Shown: piece by piece, positions 14,369-22,971 of the stretch | Layout of the letters: each line of letters begins with the position of its first letter | How positions within the stretch are numbered: the stretch's first letter is position 1 | NCBI GenBank assembly: GCA_024398125.1 | Contig: JAKSJO010000026.1 | Coordinates: forward strand, 1 to 35,706 | Length of the DNA: 35,706 nucleotides | Direction of reading: 5' to 3' | Origin: Bacteroidales bacterium | Lineage (GTDB): Bacteria > Bacteroidota > Bacteroidia > Bacteroidales > UBA932 | Position numbers and translations under genes: made by a program | The notes under the pieces: model-generated | Seen by the model: the letters and a program-made list of their open reading frames with translations, nothing else | Told to the model about the DNA's origin: nothing | Databases searched by the model: none

Positions 14369-15529
14369 CTATTCAAAGGTAAAGCTGAGCTCGACATCAC
14401 CGAAATGACCTTTCACGATGGAGTCCTTCTCGAAATAGCGTCTTGAGAGCAGGCCTCTCCATACCACGTCATCCGATGTCCTGAAAGGAATCTCCATGTC
14501 GAAACCATAGCTCTTGGATTCGATCTTGGCCATGCATGAGCACTTCCATGAAGTCTTCGTGCCGCCGTCATCTTCCACTATCATGAACGCGAAATTGTCC
14601 AGCTGGTCCGTCCATTCCGAGACGAGCACGGCATTGAAGTTCTGGTTATATCCAGCCGCTCCGCGTCTCACCACCACCATGAAATCCGTTATCTGGGGGC
14701 TGTAGAGCTTCATCTCGGCCTCGGTGCTGGCCGTGAAGCTTTCGACCGCACCGCATTTCACGAAAAACTCGCTGGCGCCGGCGAACCATGGGTCGTAGTT
14801 GCGCTTCATGCGGAAGGTCTTAAGGATAAGGGTTCGGCATGCATTGTTCGTCGCCTTGGTACCGTTAGGCTTTACCGTGACATTGCCACCCTGGGCCCAG
14901 TCGGGGTCTTCACGGCGGAGCATCTCGATGGACTTGAAGGCCGCATCATCGTTTCGGTTGACCACCCAGACAGGACGTTCCATCGCCAGTTCCTCGTCTA
15001 CAAGGATTGTCTTGACGCCCTCGGATGTCATTTCATAGCCATAGTTGACGCCGGCTCCAGTCCCGGGATCGAAGGTGATCACAGGGGCGGTCCTGCCATC
15101 CCAGTTTTCGGAGTACGGCCAGTAAATCTGGACATCGGAGGCCTTCAAGCCTTCGATGAACACCTCGGGATCTTCTATCGCCATGGCGTCTCCACCCTTT
15201 GTCTTTGATGCGAAATAGTCATCTATCAGCGACCTGATAGGTTTCGGATAGCCGGAAGCCTTGGTTTCGGCCGCGGTCTCGCCTACCCCTTGGCCGGGGC
15301 ATTCGAAAAGCGAGGCCATGGTGTATTCTTCGTCGTAGCCGTTGCCCGAAGAGGAACTTACAGCATCATATACCTCACGGAACTGTTCTGCGGCAAGCGG
15401 GAGCTCCGACAGGAGGCTTGCTACTTCGCTCAGTTCCATGGATCCGGATGCGATAGGTTGTTCATACGGCGAGACAGGATCACATGAAATCGCCAGGGCC
15501 AGTGCGGCAAATGACATAAGTTTTTTCAT
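14369..15529 (-). CDS. Unrecognised lipoprotein (386 aa)
   Basis: Start 15529 gives MKKLMSFAALALAISC, a lipoprotein signal with Cys16; the longer open frame upstream (to 15856) only overlaps the prmC coding region. I recognise no domain. Visible features are an early Ser/Glu-rich segment, QIYWPYSENWDGRTAPVITFDPGTG near residue 140, VVNRNDDAAFKSIEM, and a beta-rich C-terminus with FMIVEDDGG and SRRYFEKDSIVKGHFGDVELSFTFE. WPYSENWDG-type segments suggest a conserved extracytoplasmic family of Bacteroidales. It is monocistronic. A weak -7 box on minus (TCACTTTG, 15547-15554) is a possible promoter. Confidence 0.7.
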   Translation of the reverse strand: MKKLMSFAALALAISCDPVSPYEQPIASGSMELSEVASLLSELPLAAEQFREVYDAVSSSSGNGYDEEYTMASLFECPGQGVGETAAETKASGYPKPIRSLIDDYFASKTKGGDAMAIEDPEVFIEGLKASDVQIYWPYSENWDGRTAPVITFDPGTGAGVNYGYEMTSEGVKTILVDEELAMERPVWVVNRNDDAAFKSIEMLRREDPDWAQGGNVTVKPNGTKATNNACRTLILKTFRMKRNYDPWFAGASEFFVKCGAVESFTASTEAEMKLYSPQITDFMVVVRRGAAGYNQNFNAVLVSEWTDQLDNFAFMIVEDDGGTKTSWKCSCMAKIESKSYGFDMEIPFRTSDDVVWRGLLSRRYFEKDSIVKGHFGDVELSFTFE

Positions 15530-15597
15530 ATTCGTTCTCTTTTTTGCAAAGTGAGCGAATAAGAGCCGTTTAACCTCATGAAACACGGCTAATTGAA

Positions 15598-15621
15598 AAT
15601 CACGCCCCGAGGAGCGTGATT
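15598..15621 (-). terminator. Terminator of the PBP1A-Ddl-PrmC operon
   Basis: An 8-bp stem (AATCACGC 15598-15605 with GCGTGATT 15614-15621) lies 5 bp beyond the prmC stop. On minus it is followed by TTCAATT. The T tract is short, so efficiency may be modest. Confidence 0.6.
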
Positions 15622-15626
15622 CACAG

Positions 15627-16529
15627 TTATTTAGAATAGAAGATAAATCGTGTCTTGTCGTAAAAGTCCCTGACCTTCTCGGTCTGGCGGAAACCCATGT
15701 TGCGGAAAAGAGCCTCCGTTTCACGTCCAAGGAGGGAGTTGATCTCCGTAAGGCACTTGCCTTCCGCGGTGAGGAAGCGTTCTGACCAGCGGGCGATGGC
15801 CCTGTAGTAGAGAAGAGGATCCTCGTCCGGGACGTAGAGTGCAGTTGCGGGCTCATAGTCTACGACGTTCTTGCGGAGCGAAGGCTTCTCGGACTCCATT
15901 ATATATGGAGGATTGCTGAGGATGAGGTCGAACGGACCGTACTTGAAGTCCTGTTCCGTATCAAGGATGTCGGCATTGACGAAAGTCGGCGCGATGGCCT
16001 GAAGTTCCTTGAGTTTCTGGGCGAAAGGCTGGGTGCGTGCGACCTTGAGGGCGACCTCGGAATTGTCCACGGCTGTGACCTGGCAACCCGGGACTGAAAG
16101 CGCAAGCAGCCATGCTATGCAGCCTGAGCCTGTACAAAGATCGAGGATGCGGACAGGTGTGGCGTTCTTGCCGTATGGAATGCGCATGCGGCGGATGCGG
16201 GAGGCTATCTTGATCGCTTCGCGGACGAGCATCTCGGTCTCGGGGCGCGGAATCAGCACGGCAGGGTTGACATTGAAGGTGTAGTCGCAGAATTCGGCCG
16301 TTCCGATGACGTACTGGATAGGTTCACCCTGTTCCAGACGCTGAAGGCTTTCCTTGAGCTTTGGCATCTTCTTCTTGTCGACCTGGCATTCCGGCTCGAC
16401 GATATGGGTATAGCTCTTCGTTCCAAGTATGGCCTCGCAAAGCATCAGAACGATGGTGCGGGCTTCCTTGGTAGGATAGAGGGCCTCGAGCGAGGCTGTG
16501 CTTTCGCGTATGAACTCAGTTAGAAGCAC
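15627..16529 (-). CDS. prmC: Peptide chain release factor N5-glutamine methyltransferase
   Basis: PrmC (HemK) methylates the GGQ glutamine of release factors using S-adenosylmethionine, in the cytoplasm. The sequence has the N-terminal helical RF-binding domain, the linker motif FNVNPAVLIPRPETEML (IPRPETE 93-99), the SAM-binding ILDLCTGSGCIAW (about 128-140), the acidic AVDNS loop and the catalytic NPPY (206-209). Its 300 aa is close to the usual 280-290. A basic insertion (RIRRMRIPYGKN) precedes motif I. It starts 3 bp after ddl and is the last gene of a three-gene operon with cell-wall enzymes. Confidence 0.95.
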   Translation of the reverse strand: MLLTEFIRESTASLEALYPTKEARTIVLMLCEAILGTKSYTHIVEPECQVDKKKMPKLKESLQRLEQGEPIQYVIGTAEFCDYTFNVNPAVLIPRPETEMLVREAIKIASRIRRMRIPYGKNATPVRILDLCTGSGCIAWLLALSVPGCQVTAVDNSEVALKVARTQPFAQKLKELQAIAPTFVNADILDTEQDFKYGPFDLILSNPPYIMESEKPSLRKNVVDYEPATALYVPDEDPLLYYRAIARWSERFLTAEGKCLTEINSLLGRETEALFRNMGFRQTEKVRDFYDKTRFIFYSK

Positions 16530-16532
16530 CGG

Positions 16533-17543
16533 TTATGAATTTTCTATGATGATATTGAGGAATTCCGTCATGTCCATGCCTGCGGTGCGTACCATCTTTG
16601 GCACGAGCGAGGCACTGGTCATTCCAGGGATGGTGTTGACTTCGAGGAACCAGAGCCTGTCGCCAAGGATATAGTCGACACGGACGAGGCCCTTGCAGCC
16701 AAGCTGGCGGTAGATGCGGGCTGTGGTGTCTTCAATCCTGGCCTTTTCCTCTGCGCTTACAGGTGCGGGACAGATCTCCTGGCTGTTGCCATTGTATTTG
16801 GCGTCGTAGTCGAAGTACTCGTTGCTGGTCACAATCTCGATGATAGGGAGGGTCTTCACCTCGTCTCCGTCGATATAAGCGGCACAGGTAAGCTCACGAC
16901 CGGTCACGCCCTGCTCGATGATGACGGTAGAGCTCTCGCGGTATGCACAGTTGATTGCGGACTCGAGTTCTTCCTCGCTCTTCACCTTCGTGATTCCGAA
17001 ACTTGAGCCGGAATCGGTAGGCTTTACGAAGACGGGAAATTTAAGGTTGGCGCTTACCTTTGCTGCCACATCCTTGAGATCGACTCCCATGCGGATGAAC
17101 ATGTCGGGAGCACAGCTGACGAAGTCCACGTCGCGGAGATATGTCTTGCAGGAGAACTTGTCGAAGGTCACGGCCGAAACGAAGGCGTTGCAGCTGCTGA
17201 ATGGAACTCCAAGCATCTCGAGATAGCCCTGGAGAAGTCCGTTCTCGCCTGGACGGCCGTGCTGCATGATGTATGCATAGTCGAACTTGACTTTCTCTCC
17301 GAGTATGCTGACCGAAAAGTCGGTCTTGTTTATCTCAGGGCGTGAGCCTTCAGGGAAGGTCACTCTCATGGAATTGCACTTGCGTACCGCCACGACCGAC
17401 CACTTGCCGAAACGGGCAAAGATCTCGTAGACGTCATATTTCTCATCGATGCGGGATGCGGTGAACTCTCCGCTGCGACATGCGACTTCCCACTCGGAAG
17501 AGTCGCTGCCGTATATTACCGCTATGCTTTTATAGTTGCTCAT
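16533..17543 (-). CDS. ddl: D-alanine--D-alanine ligase
   Basis: This ATP-grasp enzyme makes the D-Ala-D-Ala dipeptide for peptidoglycan precursors. Motifs: N-terminal IAVIYGSDSSEWEVACRSG, YIMQHGRPGENGLLQGYLEMLGVPF, the ATP-grasp segment FPVFVKPTDSGSSFGITKV, the omega-loop FDYDAKYNGNSQ with the Lys-Tyr typical of D-Ala (not D-Lac) specificity, and the metal-binding LEVNTIPGMTSASLVPKM. Length 336 aa is in the normal range. The gene lies 6 bp downstream of the PBP1A gene and 3 bp upstream of prmC. Coupling of a precursor ligase with a polymerising PBP makes functional sense. Confidence 0.95.
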   Translation of the reverse strand: MSNYKSIAVIYGSDSSEWEVACRSGEFTASRIDEKYDVYEIFARFGKWSVVAVRKCNSMRVTFPEGSRPEINKTDFSVSILGEKVKFDYAYIMQHGRPGENGLLQGYLEMLGVPFSSCNAFVSAVTFDKFSCKTYLRDVDFVSCAPDMFIRMGVDLKDVAAKVSANLKFPVFVKPTDSGSSFGITKVKSEEELESAINCAYRESSTVIIEQGVTGRELTCAAYIDGDEVKTLPIIEIVTSNEYFDYDAKYNGNSQEICPAPVSAEEKARIEDTTARIYRQLGCKGLVRVDYILGDRLWFLEVNTIPGMTSASLVPKMVRTAGMDMTEFLNIIIENS

Positions 17544-17549
17544 AGTTTA

Positions 17550-19907
17550 TTAGAAATCGAAGTATTCTTCCTCTTCGGCCGCAGCCTTCTTCATGGCTGC
17601 GTCTTCGTCTCCTCCGCTGCAGCTCAGGTCAAGCACCATGCCGGCCGGCGCCTGGAACTTGTCAGCCTCGCTGATGCCGAGAGTTCCATCCTTGAGGACC
17701 TTTTTCATGAAGATACCCCAGATAGGAAGCGCCATGTTGGAACCGCCACCGAGAGCGAGGGACTGGAAGTGGACCTGACGGTCCTCTGCGCCGACCCAGA
17801 CACCTGCGGTAAGGGATGGAGTGTAGCCGATGAACCATCCGTCGGAGTTGTCGTTGGTCGTACCTGTCTTGCCGGCAATCTCGCCACGGAGGGCATAAGT
17901 GCCGCGCAGACGTGAACCTGTACCGGCGTTGACCACTCCCTGCATGAGGTTGGCCATGAGGTATGCGGTCTCTTCGCTGATAGCCTCGCGCTTGCGGTTG
18001 GTAAACTCGGAAATGACGTTGCCCTGGTTGTCCTCGATGCGTGTCACGAACATAGGGGTGACGTAGACGCCCTTTGAAGGGAAGGTGTTGTATGCGGATA
18101 CCATCTCATATACCGAGATGTCGGCGGATCCTACACAGAGAGCCGGAACGGCGTCTACATAGCTGCTGATACCCATGGCTCGCATCATGCCGAGCATGGC
18201 CTGCGGTCCAAGCTGGGACATGAGGTATGCGGAGATGTTGTTCGAACTGTTCGCAAGACCCCACTTGAGGGTCACGGTGCGGCCGATGTACTCTGCCTTG
18301 TCGGTGCTTCGCGGCGTCCAGACATCCTCGCCCACGATGAAGGACTGAGGGACGTTCACCACCTGGGTGCAAGGGGTCATGCCGCTCTGCATTGCGAGGG
18401 TGTAGAGGTATGGCTTGATGGTCGAGCCGACCTGACGCTTGCCCTGACGGACATTGTCATACTTGAAGTAGCGGTAGTTCGGGCCGCCGACATAAGCCTT
18501 TATGTGGCCTGTGCCCGGCTCAACCGCCATGAAGGCTGCGCGAAGGATGGACTTGTAGTACTTGATCGAGTCATCCGGGGTCATGAGGGTGTCGATGTAA
18601 CCCTTGCCGTCCCACGAGAAGATACGCATGTTAACCGGCTCCTTGAAGCTCTTGAGGATCTCGCTCTCGGACGATCCGCTGTTCTTCATCATGCGGTAGC
18701 GGTCGCTCCAGCGGCGTGCCTGGGACATGAGACGGTTGCGTGTATCTTCGTCGACATCGTTCGAGAACGGACGGTTCGGCTTGCGGCGCAGGTCGTTCTC
18801 GAAGCTCTTCTGGAGGTTCTTTCCAAGGTACTCGGCAACCGCCTCTTCGGCGTACTTCTGCATCTTGTAGTTGATGGTGGTATAGATGCGGAGGCCGTCG
18901 CGATCGAGGTCGTAGCTGCTTCCGTCGGCTTTCTTGTTCTTGTTCAGCCAGCCATAAAGGTCATCTGTCGCCCATGCGAGCGAGTCTGCGGAGTAATCCT
19001 CGCGGTTCTGGTATGAGGAGCGCTTTGGCTTCTGGGCGTTCATGGTCCTGCGGAGCATGTCCCTGAAATATGGAGCATGGCCGGCGTTGTGGTCCTGGAC
19101 CTGATAGTCGAGTGTGATCGGAATGGCCTGGATGGAGTCGCGCTCAGCCTTGGTGAGATAGCCGGCGCGGGCCATCTTGCCGATGACGAAGTTGCGGCGG
19201 GTAAGAGCCTTGTCCGGATTGATGGCAGGATTGTAGCGGGTTGGCTTGTTGACCATGCCGACCAGCATGGCGGCCTCCTCGACGGTCAGTTCGGCAGGGA
19301 GCTTCGCAAAGAAGGTCTCCGAAGCGGACTTGACACCGAATGCACCGCCACCGTAGAAGATGGAGTTGAGATACATGTTCATGATCTCGTCCTTGGTGTA
19401 GTTCCTTTCGAGTTTGACCGCGGTGATCCATTCCTTGAGCTTGGTCCATACCATTACCACCTTGGACATGCCAGGAATCTTGCTTTTGACCTCGCGACGA
19501 GGATAGAGGGTCTTGGCGAGCTGCTGGGTGATGGTACTTCCACCTCCCTGGCTGGAGTTGCGCATGAGCAGCGTCTTGACAGCGACGCGGGCAAGGCTTC
19601 GCATGTCGATGCCGGAATGGCTGTAGAAACGCTCATCCTCGGTAGCCACGGCTGCGTGCACAAGATGCTCGGAGAGCTCGTCGTACGACGCGAACGTGCG
19701 GTTCTCGATATGGAAGGTCGCAAGAGTCTCACCGTCCTCGGCGATGACCTGGGTCGCGAGCTTGCTGTCAGGGTTCTCGAGTTCCTCGAAGGATGGGATC
19801 TCGGCGAAGAGCCATACCATCACGAGGAGTATCATGATCAGTGCCACCGGTGCGGTGACGAGTATCCAGAAAATCTTTCCAAGCTTGTTTTTCGAAGTCT
19901 CTTTCAT
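17550..19907 (-). CDS. mrcA: Bifunctional penicillin-binding protein 1A
   Basis: This class A PBP polymerises glycan strands and cross-links peptides outside the inner membrane. Residues 11-34 form the single membrane anchor. The GT51 domain follows: VATEDERFYSHSGID with catalytic Glu90, GGSTITQQLAK (122-132) and LERNYTKDEIMNMYLNSIFYGGGAFG. The transpeptidase domain has STIK with the active Ser about 495, SSNN, and KTGTT at about 680. It ends in an acidic tail (EEEEYFDF). Length 785 aa is typical. It is first in the operon with ddl and prmC. A perfect -7 box on minus (19958-19965) lies about 50 bp upstream. Confidence 0.95.
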   Translation of the reverse strand: MKETSKNKLGKIFWILVTAPVALIMILLVMVWLFAEIPSFEELENPDSKLATQVIAEDGETLATFHIENRTFASYDELSEHLVHAAVATEDERFYSHSGIDMRSLARVAVKTLLMRNSSQGGGSTITQQLAKTLYPRREVKSKIPGMSKVVMVWTKLKEWITAVKLERNYTKDEIMNMYLNSIFYGGGAFGVKSASETFFAKLPAELTVEEAAMLVGMVNKPTRYNPAINPDKALTRRNFVIGKMARAGYLTKAERDSIQAIPITLDYQVQDHNAGHAPYFRDMLRRTMNAQKPKRSSYQNREDYSADSLAWATDDLYGWLNKNKKADGSSYDLDRDGLRIYTTINYKMQKYAEEAVAEYLGKNLQKSFENDLRRKPNRPFSNDVDEDTRNRLMSQARRWSDRYRMMKNSGSSESEILKSFKEPVNMRIFSWDGKGYIDTLMTPDDSIKYYKSILRAAFMAVEPGTGHIKAYVGGPNYRYFKYDNVRQGKRQVGSTIKPYLYTLAMQSGMTPCTQVVNVPQSFIVGEDVWTPRSTDKAEYIGRTVTLKWGLANSSNNISAYLMSQLGPQAMLGMMRAMGISSYVDAVPALCVGSADISVYEMVSAYNTFPSKGVYVTPMFVTRIEDNQGNVISEFTNRKREAISEETAYLMANLMQGVVNAGTGSRLRGTYALRGEIAGKTGTTNDNSDGWFIGYTPSLTAGVWVGAEDRQVHFQSLALGGGSNMALPIWGIFMKKVLKDGTLGISEADKFQAPAGMVLDLSCSGGDEDAAMKKAAAEEEEYFDF

Positions 19908-19957
19908 ATATTTTTCTCAACTATGTTGAGGGCTTTTTTATAAAGGTATAATTCTCG

Positions 19958-19965
19958 CAAAATTA
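19958..19965 (-). promoter_or_regulatory. -7 promoter box for the PBP1A operon
   Basis: Plus CAAAATTA reads TAATTTTG on minus, a perfect TAnnTTTG. Expected transcript start is near 19950, with a leader of about 43 nt that includes a small hairpin (CTCAAC/GTTGAG, 19917-19931). Confidence 0.7.
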
Positions 19966-19974
19966 CCGAAAATG

Positions 19975-20007
19975 TTTGGATAATTGCCGAGTTTGATGTT
20001 TTCTTTG
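19975..20007 (+). promoter_or_regulatory. Promoter of topA
   Basis: A TTTG -33 box (19975-19978) is followed after 21 bp by TTTCTTTG (20000-20007), one mismatch from the -7 consensus. The leader would be about 20 nt. It lies just beyond the divergent PBP1A promoter, so the two may compete. Confidence 0.55.
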
Positions 20008-20032
20008 CACCATAAATTCAATTTTTGAACGC

Positions 20033-22342
20033 ATGGAGGGGAATTTAGTCATCGTGGAGTCTCCGGCCAAGGCCAAGACAATCCAGAAGTTCCTCGGAGA
20101 CGGTTTCGTGGTAAAATCGAGCCACGGTCACATCAGAGATCTCCAGGAAAAGAAGCTCAGCATTGATACAGAACACGGTTTCATACCTGAATATGTAATC
20201 TCGGACGACAAGAAGAAGCTTGTCAGCGATCTCAAGAAGGCTGCAAAGAATTCCGAGACCGTATGGCTTGCATCCGATGAGGACCGCGAGGGAGAGGCCA
20301 TCTCATGGCATCTCGTAGAGGCTCTGGACATCGATCCGGAGAAGACCAAGCGTATCGTTTTCCATGAGATTACAAAGACAGCCATCCAGAAGGCCATCGA
20401 GAATCCAAGGACGATCGACATGAACCTTGTCAACGCCCAGCAGGCCAGACGCGTGCTTGACAGACTCGTCGGCTTCGAGCTTTCACCTGTTCTTTGGCGC
20501 AAGGTCAAGAGAGGTCTTTCGGCCGGCCGCGTCCAGAGCGTCGCTCTCCGTCTTGTGGTCGACCGCGAAAGAGAGATCAATGCCTTCAAGGCTGAGCCTT
20601 TCTACCGCATCCAGGCTGTATTCCACCCACAGGGAACCGAGGCCGCAGTCAAGCTGAAGGCCCGTCTCGACAATCGCTTCAACGGTATCGAGGAGGCACG
20701 CGAATTCCTCAACGACTGTATCGGAGCATCGTTCAAGGTCGAGAGTGTGGACAGCAGCGACGGCACACGTCATCCGGCACCGCCGTTCACGACATCCACT
20801 CTCCAGCAGGAGGCTGCCCGCAAGCTCCACATGTCGGTAAGCTCGACCATGCGCATAGCCCAGGGTCTTTATGAGCGAGGTCTCATCACCTACATGAGAA
20901 CCGACTCCACCAACCTGTCGAACCTCGCGCTCGGCACAGCCAAGGAATACATCACCGAGACATACGGAAGCGAGTATTCGCACACCCGCCAGTTCAGAAC
21001 CACCAGCAAGGGCGCCCAGGAGGCACATGAGGCGATACGTCCTACATTCATCTCCAACACGGACATCGACGGAACTTCCCAGGAGAAGAAGCTCTACAAC
21101 CTTATCTGGAAGCGCACGGTAGCATCCCAGATGGAGGACGCCAAGGTAATGAACACCACCGTCCGCATCGGCAATGACCGCAGAAGCGAAAAGTTCAGCG
21201 CCCAGGCTGCGACCATTCTCTTCGATGGCTTCCTCAAGGTATACGCAGAAGGCATCGATGACGAGAGCGACGAGAGCGAGGAGGCAATGCTTCCAGAGAC
21301 CAGAGTAGGAGCAATCATGGATGTGAAGAGCATCGGAGCAGAGTGCAAGTACACCCAGGCACCGCCTAGATTCTCCGAGGCTACGCTCGTAAAGAAACTC
21401 GAGGAGCTCGGAATCGGCCGTCCATCGACATACGCTCCTACCATCAGTACCCTCATGACCCGCGAGTACATCTTCAAGGGCGACCATAAGGGCACCGAGA
21501 CCGAGGTTGTCAACCTGACCCTCAAGGGAAGCGTAATCAGCGAGACGGCGAAGGTCGAGACATACGGCAACGAGAGAGGCAAGCTCCTTCCTCAGGATTC
21601 CGGAATGCAGGTCTGCGACTATCTCTGCGGCAACTTCAGCGACATCATGGACTATGAATTCACAGCCAATGTCGAGAAGGAATTCGATGACATCGCGGAG
21701 GGCAACACCATCTGGAACGAATACATCGGACGCTTCTACGGACCGTTCCACAGCAAGGTGGACGGAGTTCTCAAGGACAGGGAGTTCGTCGACGTCACAA
21801 GGGAGGTCGGCATCGACCCGTCCGACGGCAAGATGATCATCGCAAAGCGTGGCCAGTATGGTCCGTACGTCCAAAAGGGCGAGGGTGAAGGCCGCCAGTA
21901 CGCCAGCCTTTTGAAAAACCAGCTTATCGAGACCATCAGCCTTGAAGAGGCAGTGAAGCTTTTCCAGCTTCCACGCACAGTCGGCCAGATTGAAGGCGCA
22001 GACGTCATCGTGCTCAAGGGCCGCTTCGGACCGTACATCAAGTTCAACGGCAGCAACTACTCACTTCCCAAGGGCGCGGATCCACTTTCGATCAGTCTCG
22101 AGGAATGTGCAAAGATCATCACAGCCGTTGCCGAGAAGCCTGTGAATGATGTCATGGCGGAGTTCCCAAGCGGAATCCAGCTGCTCAACGGACGCTATGG
22201 TCCGTATATCAAATACAACGGATCAAATTACAAGATACCTAAGGGTACAGAGGCCTCTACGCTGGATGAGGCGGCTTGCCAGGACATCATTAACAATTCG
22301 CAACCTACTTCCAGAAGAGGCTCCAGAGCAAGGAGATCTTAA
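20033..22342 (+). CDS. topA: DNA topoisomerase I
   Basis: This type IA topoisomerase relaxes negative supercoils by single-strand passage. The N-terminal TOPRIM domain shows LVIVESPAKAKTIQKFLG and the acidic WLASDEDREGEAISWHL. The catalytic tyrosine is Tyr287 in GLITYMRTDST. Further family segments are GLSAGRVQSVALRLVVDRERE, EAHEAIRPT and LEELGIGRPSTYAPTI. The usual C-terminal Cys4 zinc fingers are absent; instead there are three repeats of the G-x-(Y/F)-GPY type (GQYGPYVQ, GRFGPYIK, GRYGPYIK) and a basic tail (SRRGSRARRS). That arrangement is normal for Bacteroidetes. Length 769 aa. Confidence 0.96.
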   Translation: MEGNLVIVESPAKAKTIQKFLGDGFVVKSSHGHIRDLQEKKLSIDTEHGFIPEYVISDDKKKLVSDLKKAAKNSETVWLASDEDREGEAISWHLVEALDIDPEKTKRIVFHEITKTAIQKAIENPRTIDMNLVNAQQARRVLDRLVGFELSPVLWRKVKRGLSAGRVQSVALRLVVDREREINAFKAEPFYRIQAVFHPQGTEAAVKLKARLDNRFNGIEEAREFLNDCIGASFKVESVDSSDGTRHPAPPFTTSTLQQEAARKLHMSVSSTMRIAQGLYERGLITYMRTDSTNLSNLALGTAKEYITETYGSEYSHTRQFRTTSKGAQEAHEAIRPTFISNTDIDGTSQEKKLYNLIWKRTVASQMEDAKVMNTTVRIGNDRRSEKFSAQAATILFDGFLKVYAEGIDDESDESEEAMLPETRVGAIMDVKSIGAECKYTQAPPRFSEATLVKKLEELGIGRPSTYAPTISTLMTREYIFKGDHKGTETEVVNLTLKGSVISETAKVETYGNERGKLLPQDSGMQVCDYLCGNFSDIMDYEFTANVEKEFDDIAEGNTIWNEYIGRFYGPFHSKVDGVLKDREFVDVTREVGIDPSDGKMIIAKRGQYGPYVQKGEGEGRQYASLLKNQLIETISLEEAVKLFQLPRTVGQIEGADVIVLKGRFGPYIKFNGSNYSLPKGADPLSISLEECAKIITAVAEKPVNDVMAEFPSGIQLLNGRYGPYIKYNGSNYKIPKGTEASTLDEAACQDIINNSQPTSRRGSRARRS

Positions 22343-22373
22343 CAATTGTCAGTAAATCAGCAGATTTAATAGC

Positions 22374-22421
22374 ATTTGGCATGACAAAACGGATAAATTC
22401 CGTATATTTGTCATGCCAAAT
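22374..22421. promoter_or_regulatory. Palindromic operator overlapping the Lrp-family gene promoter
   Basis: Fifteen-bp perfect arms (ATTTGGCATGACAAA 22374-22388 and its complement 22407-22421) enclose a second inverted pair, ACGGA/TCCGT (22389-22393, 22399-22403). A perfect -7 box TATATTTG (22403-22410) overlaps the right arm, 34 bp before the regulator's start. This fits negative autoregulation, typical of Lrp/AsnC proteins. The same symmetry could also act as a terminator hairpin for topA, 32 bp upstream. Confidence 0.7.
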
Positions 22422-22443
22422 TGCTTTTAAATCATAACCAGAT

Positions 22444-22947
22444 ATGCCACAGTACAACCTAGATGCAATTGACAGAAAGATTCTCTCTTTCCTTGTCAAC
22501 AACGCCCGAATGCCATTCCTTGAGATCGCACGCGAGTGCGGAGTCTCCGGAGCAGCCATCCACCAGAGAGTCAAGAAGCTCGAACTCAATGGAGTCATCA
22601 GCGGCTCGCGCCTTCTGGTAAAGCCTCAGGCGATAGGTCTCAACGTATGCGCATTCATCAGCGTGTCCCTTTCGGAAGCCAACAAGTATCCTGAGGTTAT
22701 CGCAAGCCTCAAGCACATCCCGGAGATCGTGGAGTGTCATTTCGTAACCGGAAAAGCGTCTCTCCTGCTGAAACTTTACTGTTATGACAATGACCATCTT
22801 ATGGACATCCTCCTCAACACGATCCAGAAGATTCCTAACATCCAGTCGACCGACACCATGATTTCCCTTAACGAAGCGTTCGAGCGCCAGGTATGGGTCA
22901 AGGATGCTCCAAGGGACAGCCAAAGCTTCTCCAATAGCGGAGAATAG
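22444..22947 (+). CDS. Lrp/AsnC family transcriptional regulator (167 aa)
   Basis: Residues about 5-50 form the AsnC-type helix-turn-helix (LDAIDRKILSFLVNNARMPFLEIARECGVSGAAIHQRVKKLELNG, cited as its span), followed by the small-ligand-binding RAM domain (CAFISVSLSEANKYPEVI, ECHFVTGKASLLLKLYC, NIQSTDTMISL). Such regulators respond to amino acids and bind as dimers or octamers. The palindrome at 22374-22421 is the obvious self-operator. The gene precedes a fused aromatic amino-acid pathway gene, which suggests, without proof, a link to aromatic amino-acid supply. Its last codons form a terminator stem. Confidence 0.92.
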   Translation: MPQYNLDAIDRKILSFLVNNARMPFLEIARECGVSGAAIHQRVKKLELNGVISGSRLLVKPQAIGLNVCAFISVSLSEANKYPEVIASLKHIPEIVECHFVTGKASLLLKLYCYDNDHLMDILLNTIQKIPNIQSTDTMISLNEAFERQVWVKDAPRDSQSFSNSGE

Positions 22948-22958
22948 GCTTTTTTTTA
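22927..22958 (+). terminator. Terminator overlapping the Lrp-family stop codon
   Basis: A 6-bp stem TTCTCC (22927-22932) with GGAGAA (22939-22944) is followed by TAGGC and a run of eight T. The stem is inside the coding sequence and the TAG stop immediately follows it. It would separate the regulator from aroDA, whose ATG is only 14 bp further. Confidence 0.6.
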
Positions 22959-22971
22959 CTAATTTCGCTAC

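Noticed and set aside
14369-15856. Longer version of the unrecognised lipoprotein starting at 15856
   Set aside because: The extra N-terminus overlaps prmC in another frame and lacks any signal; the lipoprotein signal at 15529 is decisive.
19077-19943. 288-aa open frame antisense to the PBP1A gene
   Set aside because: It overlaps the glycosyltransferase domain completely and has no promoter or family match.
20483-21874. 463-aa open frame antisense to topA
   Set aside because: It is a mirror of the topA codon pattern with no recognisable protein features; the plus frame is unquestionably topA.
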